Of a stretch of 9,256 nucleotides of DNA, positions 1 through 9,000 are shown one piece after another. Source of the DNA: an uncultured Gammaproteobacteria bacterium (GTDB lineage Bacteria; Pseudomonadota; Gammaproteobacteria; Pseudomonadales; DT-91); assembly GCA_929200485.1 (NCBI GenBank), contig CAKMZU010000048.1, positions 1-9,256 on the forward strand. The letters are read 5' to 3'. The translations under genes and the position numbers were made by a program. Below the pieces are notes generated by a model that had not been told where the DNA came from, made no database searches, and worked only from the letters and a program-made list of their open reading frames with translations. Each line of letters starts with the position of its first letter. Position 1 is the first letter of the stretch.

Positions 1-3000
1 ATCAAACACAGGTCAATTACCCAAAAGCATCTGCAATTCATGAATTATTTGAGGCGCAGGTATTAAAAACACCTAACCGAATTGCGGTGAGTGACAATCT
101 GTCATCACTTACCTATAAAGCACTTGATGACGCAGCAAATCAGCTAGCCAATTTACTGATCGCCGATAAACAACCTGCCATCGGATTAAGTCTTTATCGC
201 AGCCGATTGATGTTAGTCGGTATTTTGGGCATTTTAAAATCCGGTAAAGCCTATGTACCGATTGACCCTGAACTGCCTGATGAGCGTATTCGCTTTATTC
301 TTGATGATGCGAACATAACAACGGTCGTGAGCGACACACAAACCCGGTTTAGTGCGGATTGTAAAGCACTCTTCATTGATCAAATCCCTGAAGCAACAGC
401 TAATCATAAACCGGACGTAAAAATATCCGATCAGGATTTAGTCAACATTCTATTCACCTCAGGCTCCACAGGAAAACCTAAGGGCGTCATGGTGCCGCAT
501 AAAGGCATTATCAATCGCCTGCAGTGGATGCAGGATCAATACCCTATTGGCCCCATCGATAAAGTACTGCAAAAAACCCCTTTTACATTTGATGTCTCAG
601 TGTGGGAGTTTTTATGGCCTGTAATGACAGGTGCCGAACTCGTTTTTGCCAAAAAAGATGGCCACAAAGACCCAGTCTATTTAGCGGAATTAATCCAATC
701 AGCAGGTATCACCACGTTACACTTTGTACCCTCCATGATGCGTGCCTTTCTTTCACAAAGAGAATCGCAAGGCCATTTACCTGAATTAACGTCCATTAAG
801 CAGGTCTTTACCTCAGGTGAAGCCTTGCCGCCGGATGTAGCCTGCGACTGGTTAGCGCAGTTCCCTCATGCATCACTGGATAATCTTTATGGGCCAACCG
901 AAGCCTCCATTGATGTCAGTTTTTATCCTGTGCGTGATAAAAATGCTACCCAAATTCCTATCGGCAAACCCATCGCCAATACGCAATTGTTGATTTTGGA
1001 TGAAGCGATGAATCTTTGCCCGTTAGGTGTGCCAGGTGAAATCCACATTGGTGGTGCAAACCTTGCCCAAGGCTATTTAAATCGAGACGACTTAACCCAA
1101 AACGCCTTTGTCGACAATCCCTTTCCTGCCATTCCAAGCGACAAGCTGTATAAGACGGGGGATCTGGGTCTTATGCGTGAAGATGGCAATATTCGCTATC
1201 TGGGCCGCAATGATTTTCAGGTCAAACTGCGCGGACAACGCATCGAATTGGGAGAAATCGAAAACCAGTTAAACCAGCTCGATGGCATTAATCAATCCGT
1301 TGTCGTTAAGACAGACATAGATAACGAAGAAGCTCTGGTTGCCTATTATTCTGGCGAACAATGGGATGCGGCAGACTGCTACAAAGCCTTAAGCGCGCAT
1401 CTTCCAATCTATATGCTGCCGAATTACTTTCAGCATTTAGCCGCCATCCCGCTAAACCCGAATGGCAAAGTGGATCGCAAAGCACTGCCATCCATACAAC
1501 GTAAAACGGATGAAAAGCCTTCAAGCAACCCCGCCACCACAGCGCTAGAAAAACAACTGGCGCAGTTGTTTGGTGATGTATTAAAAATAGAAGAACCACT
1601 TTCGCAAATTAGCAAAGACGATAACTTCTTTTTAATTGGTGGCCATTCACTGCGAGCTATTGAGCTTGTGGGTTTGATTGACGAAAAGATTGGTCTAACG
1701 CTGCCGGTCACTGATATTTTTGTGCATCCAACACTGTCAGGCCTCGCCGCACATATTGAACAACAAGCGGCTGATCCATCGCTTGACTTACCTGAAATTG
1801 AAAAACACCCGAGCGGTGATGCACTCATCCAAGCCAGTCAAAACCAGCATAGACTTTGGCGTTATCAGTCAACTCACAAAGGATCAACAGCCTATCACAT
1901 GCCGCTGGCATTTTGGGTAGAGGGTGATATTGATCCCAACCGGGTTCAATCAAGCCTTGAAGCTCTGGCGGATAGACACCCTATTTTAAAAACGCAGTTA
2001 ATCGAACAGGACGGCGAATTATTTCAAACAATCCCTGAAACGATAGAGATACCCTTTGAGTCAGCCAATGCGCAAACAAAAGATGACGCCCTTGCCATCG
2101 CCTTAGGTGCATTCGGAAAGCCCTTTGATCTCCATAAGCCCTGCGCCTTTAGAGCAGGGTTTATTCAAACCCGGAGCAGTCACTTACTTTATCTTGTTAT
2201 GCATCATGTCATCAGCGATGCTCGATCACTGGAAATTTTATTAGGCGACTGGCTGCATTTATTAACGGCGGATCGAGAAAAATTACCTGAATTATTACCG
2301 CCCATTGCCTTTGATTATCAGGACTTTTCCTATTGGCAAAATGCCAATCAGGCAGCGCTTGAAACCCAGCTCAGCTTTTGGCAAAAACATCTCGATGGCG
2401 CTGAAGATCGTTTATCTGTGCTTTCACGACTAACGGGTAAGCATGTCGCCAAAAACAAACGCGCAGGCACCATTAAAAAAACGCTGGATAAATCGCAGGT
2501 TGAGGCAATTCAAACCGCCGCAAACTGGCAAAGCGTGACGCCTTTCATGTTGTTATTGGGTGCATTAAATCTCACCCTCAGTAAAGCAGGAGGGCAAGAT
2601 CAGCTAACCATTGGCTTACCCGCATCCGGTCGTCACCGCAAAGGTTTAAACGACATTGTTGGGTATTTTGTCAATACTCTGCTCTTTCCAGTCAACATTA
2701 ATCAATCACAAAACAAGCGTGAATACTTACAACACATTAAAACCCAAGTGCTTTCAACCTTCGCTAATCAGGATATAGCACTCGAATCTATTCTTTCCAG
2801 CATTGATCAGCCAACCTTTATGCCCAAAGTGGGGTTTAATTATTTTACTCAGGATCAAAGCCTGCCCGATTCATTGAGCCTAGATGGATTAACCTTTACG
2901 GCTGTTGATGTCCCTGCACAAGAGAGTAAATACGACCTGATTTTCTCGGTTTTAGCCAACCCTGATGCGATGACTTTAACCGTAGAATACCCAGCCAACC

Positions 3001-6000
3001 GTTATGACTCAGACAAAATACATCAGCTCGTTGATTGCTTCATCTACCTAACTGAACAGATGACCCTAGCCGAAGACAAGCCATTGGCCGACATGCAACT
3101 TTACCGACCCAGTGATTGGTTAGAGACGCATCAGCTCAGTGAAAGGGACATTGAGCAGACCTTACCCTTAACGCCAATGCAGAGAGATATCTTTCTCGAT
3201 AGCCAATTAAACCCGGAAAACCCAAGAAACACCCTTGGCTGGATTCTGCATATTGATGCAAATACAAGCCTTGATTTTGATGCGATCCATCAAGCCGTCG
3301 CCGCCTGCATACAACAAAACGCCGCGTTGAGAATGCGAATACTCACAAACCAGAACCTTTTTGGTGACGCTGCTTTTCAGACAATTTTAACGGCAAAAAC
3401 AGCCATCGAGAAAAGCCCTCTGATTGAAGTCGAACTTGAAGATACTTCCGATGACGCCTTAGTCAGTTATTGCCAGGATCAGGTTTATTCATCTTACGAA
3501 GAATCCGAACCACTGTTTGGTATTTACTGGATTAAACGCGAAACGGCGTCCGATGCCATTTTAATTAAAGGGCATCATGCGGCCATTGACGGATTATCAC
3601 TGGATATTATCAGCCGACAATTAATCGATTTTTATCAGGCCTATCAAAAGGACACCTTGGGAGAATATGAATTTGTCGAGGATAATTATTCAGCATTTGT
3701 TCTGAGCGCTCAAGGATTCGATCATCAAGACAAACAAAAACAACTGGCAGCCATAGTTACTGACTGCCAACCGCTGAGCCCACCTTTAGGGGTTTCAGGC
3801 CAAGGTTTTAGCACCTTAACCATCGATGATACCGACGCGCATTTTGATGCGATTAAAGACTGGTGCAAGACACATAAAACAACCCCTGCACTCTATTTAA
3901 AGGCGTTATATGGCTGTTTATTATCTGCATACTGCCAACCCGATACCGATTTCTACATTGATGAGGTTTTAGCATCAAGACCCGCAGGTCATGGCAGTAC
4001 TCTCGGCGCCTATTTCAGTACGCTACCGGTACGATTTTTTGAGGCACACTTCCGGGAAGGGCAGTTTACCGATGTACTCAAAGCCTTAAGAGATCAGCAA
4101 AAAGCCTCTCGAGCCTACCAAGGGATGTCCCATAGCGCACAACAGCAGTTTATCCCTCAAGGCAATGTGCAATTTCTGTATAACTTTTACACCCTGCCAT
4201 CGCACATCCCATTAAACGAAAGTGAATGCCCACTGACTTTTATTCCTCCGGTGATGGATAACGCAGTGAACCTAACACTTCAGGTTGTCGATCAACACCT
4301 GCGCTTCCACTTAACCTATGATAACTCGCAGTTTACTGGCAATGATTTTATCTTCCGTCTATTGAGTCTATCTCAGCAGGTATTATCCGGCACAAACCCA
4401 TGCCGATATTTGTCCATTCTCCTGCCTGAAGAAAAAATCACACTCCCAGAGTCCAGAGCCCTACCGACGATTTCTGTCATTGAATCCCTTAATCATTCGT
4501 TTGCCCAATTTCATGATCAGATCGCAGTGATTGACACTCAAGGGCAGCATACTTATGACGATCTCGACAAGGCATCTAACCGAATCGCCAATGCACTATT
4601 AAAAGAAGGCGTCACCCCGATTGATCGTATCGGTTTACACCTTGATGCCGGCTTTGATTATTTAGCATCCCTTTTCGGCATTCTCAAAACAGGGGCAACC
4701 TATGTTGCTATCGACACGAAATACCCTGCTGAGCGTAAGCATTTTATTGGCGATGATGCCAATCTTCGATTGGTCTTAACCGCGCCTAATCATGCCTTTG
4801 ACCAACCCACACTGAACCCGGCGGACATTTTTACTGATGGTGATGCTACCGCAATACCACTGCCTGATATCGAAGCTAACCATCCGCTTTATGTTATTTA
4901 TACTTCAGGTTCAACGGGGTTACCTAAAGGTGCATCGGTGACGCAGGCCAATTTTTTAAACCTGTTACTCTGGTATCAAGACAGCTTTCGTCTTGATAGC
5001 TCCCAAAAGGTGTTAATCATTTCATCCGTTGGCTTCGATTTAACACAAAAAAATCTTTTTGCACCGCTACTCGGTGGCGCAACTATCGTGTTTCAGGATC
5101 AATCCGTCTACGATCCTCAGGCTATCATTCAAACGATAAAAAACGAAAATATCACGCTAGTGAATGCTGCGCCTTCTGCCTGCTATTTATGGCTTGAAAA
5201 TGCCAATGATTTTGAGAAACTCAAAAGTCTTAAATGGTTATTGTTAGGCGGGGAGGCTATCCAATCGCAGCTGTTGAACCCCTGGTTTACCAATCCACAC
5301 AATCAAGCGGCGCTCGTCAACATGTACGGGCCTTCAGAATGTACCGATATTGCCTTAAGCCATACGGTGACAAATGGTGCACAACTCGCAGACAAATTGC
5401 CTTTAGGGCGATCAGCAACGGGGGTTGCAACCTATTTGATTGACCGCGCAGGCAGACTCTTACCCAAAGGCTTTTCAGGTGAATTAGCAATTGCCGGCGC
5501 TGGCGTTGGTTTGGGGTATATTGGCCATGCCAAAACTCAAAATACAGCGTTTATTGATCACCTACAAACCGGCAAACTCTACCGAACCGGAGACTTTGCC
5601 ATAGACGCGACGATTGATCATACTTCAGGGCTATACTTCCTCGGTCGAAAAGATCACCAGCTTAAAATTCGTGGTCAACGTATTGAAGCAGCTGAAATCA
5701 CCTACCAGCTTAACCAACTCGAAGGCGTTAAAGATTCCGTTGTCATGTTGAATGACAACGAGCAACTCATTGCGTATTTATTAACGGACACCCCAATCAG
5801 TCATCTGCGAGAATTACTCCAGGATAAACTGCCTGATGCATTCATTCCGACTGCATTTGAATGCTTGAACAGTTTCCCGCTATCAAGCAATGGTAAGGTC
5901 GATCGTAGTCAACTCCCACCCATCACTATTAGCAAAACCCTGGTTGCTCCCAAAACAGCAACAGAAAAATTGCTATTGGCGTTATGGCAAGGGGTATTTA

Positions 6001-9000
6001 ATGAGCAAGCCATCAGTACTACGGATAGCTTCTTTGCTTTAGGTGGGCACTCATTATTAGCCGCCACCCTAGTCAATCAAATCCAGCAGCAATTAGGCAA
6101 ATCCGTTGCCTTAGATACCTTTTTACGCCATCAAACCATTGAAGCACTAGGCAAAGTATTAGATGACACCCAGCAAGGCGCGAGCTGGAACCTAACGCCG
6201 GTTGACCGCCATGGTTCATTCAATGATAAAGGGTATCCATTATCGCTTGGTCAGGAACGACTGTGGTTGCTCGAACAGATTCAGGGCCGAACCAGCATGT
6301 ATAACATGCCAATGGCGTTTAAGCTCAAGGGCAAGATAAACCCACTGAGACTTGAAGATGCCATCAAACAAGTAGCTGGCCGCCATCAATCCTTGATAAC
6401 ACGCCTGCGTATCAAAGATGGCAAAGCGCGGCAGTTCATTGACCCGAGCATTCCTTTATTACAGGTGGTCGAACCCAGCGATGTGTTAAGTCTTGAACAA
6501 CAGATTTTTTCATTAAGCCAAACACCTTTTGATGTCAATAAAGACCCATTATTCAAGTCGTTGTTATTACCCACTAAAGAAGATGAGGCCGCGCTCCTCT
6601 TTATCGCTCACCACCTGATCAGCGATGGTCCATCCATGGCGATATTTACTCAGGATTTAGCCCGCGTGCTGATCGAAGGGAAACTCGCTGATGAGACGCC
6701 TCCGCTTCAATATATTGATTTCAGCAGCCACCAGCGCGAGCATTTAACTAACGATAATATTGAATCTCAGATCAAATACTGGAAAAAACAACTTGAGCAA
6801 GTGCCATTAACGCAACTACCAACGGATAAAGCCTATCCTGCTAAAGCAGAATTCATTGGCAGCATTCATTCATTCGATATAAAACCGGCAACGGCCAGAA
6901 AACTTGAAGCCTTTGCCCAGTCGCAAGATGCCACTCTCTCAATGCTGCTGATGGGCGCATTACAGTTATTACTCGCACGTTACAGTGGCCAAACGGATAT
7001 CACCCTCGGCACAGCCGTGAACCATCGCCCTGATCCGCAATTAGAAAATATGATGGGCTTTTTTGTGAATACCCAAGCCATTCGAAATCAATTGAACCTG
7101 TCGGAGAGCTTCATTTCGCATTTAGCGGCTGTAAAAGCGGCTCAACTTGATGCATTTGCCAATCAGGATGTGCCATTTGAGCAACTATTGGATCATTTGG
7201 CGTTGCCAAAATCCACAGGCCACTCGCCAGTATTTCAGGTGTTTTATAATTTCCAAACGCACCGTGATTCACACCCAAGCCTTGAATTACCCGATTTCAG
7301 CATCCACCCCTTTGCGCTATCCGAAACTCAAATGCATGTGACGGCCAAGTTTGAATTGAGCCTCCATATGCTACATATCAACAATGGCGATCAGGTCGAT
7401 CTATCCGGAAGCTTTGAATACCGATCGCAACTGTTTGAAAAAGAGGCAATCGAGAAGCTTGCCGAGAATTTTTCTGTGTTGCTCGATAGCCTGGCCGACA
7501 TCCCTGACAGCCCAATGAGCGCTCTGCCGATATTATCGAATAGCGCCATGGCAAAACAGGCGATAAAACCAGCACCGATGTCTGCAGATTCGTTCCTGCC
7601 TGCTATTTGGCAAGGCGAGCAAGAAAGCCTGTCGGATGCTATCGCTATCAAAGACGATCATTCATCGCTAAGCTATCTAGCGCTAAAACAACGGGTAGAC
7701 CATGCAGCTGCCATCCTTGAATCCGAAGGCGTAAAGCAAGGTGATCGGGTTGCCTTGATGTTGGCACCCTCCGTTGATTTTATGGTAACGCTGCTGGCGG
7801 TTATTCAACAAGGTGGGTGTTATATACCCATTGATACCCATTTGCCCGAAGGCCGCATTGAAACCATTTTGGATGCAGCCGATTGTCATTGGGTCATTGC
7901 CACTAAATCGACGCCGAATGTCCCCGCCGACAAAATGATCTGCCTTCAAGAGTTAAAAGGCGTAGAACGCACACCTTTGATCAGCCCTGAACTAAATCTT
8001 AACGATAGCCTGTATATGATCTTCACCTCAGGCTCCACCGGTATACCCAAAGGCGTTGAGGTATTGCATCAAGGCGAAAATAATCTGCTTGCCTGGTACG
8101 CAAACGAATTTGATTTTAAAGAAACTGCGCCCAAGTGTTTAATCCTCTCCTCTCTTGGCTTTGATTTAACGCAAAAGAACTTTTTTGCCCCGTTAATGAA
8201 AGGCGGCACCGTCCATTTAATGAATCAGGGGTTTGACCCTGTGGATGCTGCCAAGCGTATCGAGCAAGATAACATCACGATCATTAATTGCGCCCCATCC
8301 GCTCTTTATGCATTGCTAGAAGTCACAAAAAATGAGCTGTATAACCCACTGGCAAGCCTTCGCTGGATTCTATTAGGTGGTGAGCCGATACAGATCGAGC
8401 GGATTCAAGCCTTTTTTGAGGCACACCCGCATTGCCAGCTTGTGAATATGTATGGCCCAACCGAAGCCACCGACATCAGTACCTGCTATCACTTAGCCCC
8501 ACACGAATTTAAACAAAATCCCCCTATTGGCTTCGCCATTCCCGGGGTTGTCACTTATGTGTTAGATGAACACAGGCGCTTTTTGCCTGAAGGGGCGATT
8601 GGTGAACTTTACATTGGCGGCAGTAACCTGGCTAAAGGTTACTACGGGCAAGATCAGCAAACGCTTGAGCAATTTATCTGGCATGATGATCTGGAACAAC
8701 GACTCTATCGCACAGGCGATTTGGTTCGTTTACGCTCAGATGGCAACCTGTTCTTTGAAGGCCGCGCCGATCATCAGGTAAAAATTCGCGGATTTAGAAT
8801 CGAGCTCGGAGAAATTACGCACCAGCTGCAATCAATCGATGGGGTTCATCAAGCCGTCGTATTGGATCGCATTTCGCCCAATACCCACCAAACCTGTTTA
8901 GTTGCTTATGTCGCCGTAGATTCAGACATGGAAAGCAAGGCGCTGAATGTGGCACTCGCTCGCCTATTGCCTGACTATATGATCCCTGAAAAAATTGTCA

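Noticed and set aside
602..784. Short plus-strand ORFs in other frames (602-784, 1720-1920, 5234-5443, 7147-7341, 8566-8781), and the minus-strand ORF 6386-6574
   Set aside because: All are embedded in the NRPS frame, are below 75 codons and have no family resemblance.
1306..1828. Two overlapping minus-strand ORFs of 97 and 132 codons (1306-1599 and 1430-1828)
   Set aside because: They lie antisense to the end of A1 and to T1, whose conserved motifs are on the plus strand; their translations show no domain and they have no convincing ribosome binding site.
1821..3113. C2a as an epimerization domain (the usual T-E-C order)
   Set aside because: It has LCL-style motifs (SQNQHRLW, RHPILKTQL, VGYFVNTL, ANQDIALE) and lacks the E-domain signatures such as EGHGRE and the WFT segment.
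1821..4418. C2a or C2b as heterocyclization (Cy) domains, as in VibF
   Set aside because: Cy domains carry DxxxxDxxS in place of HHxxxDG; both domains here keep the two histidines and the aspartate, and no Cys code is seen for the adjacent A domains.
3150..4418. C2b as an interface domain that recruits a beta-hydroxylase in siderophore NRPSs
   Set aside because: I recall interface domains as degenerate in the active-site motif, while C2b has an intact HHAAIDG; not excluded, but not supported by what is visible.
7378..7949. Three minus-strand ORFs (7378-7575, 7391-7651, 7683-7949)
   Set aside because: They are antisense shadows of the C3 end and the A3 start and contain no recognisable protein features.
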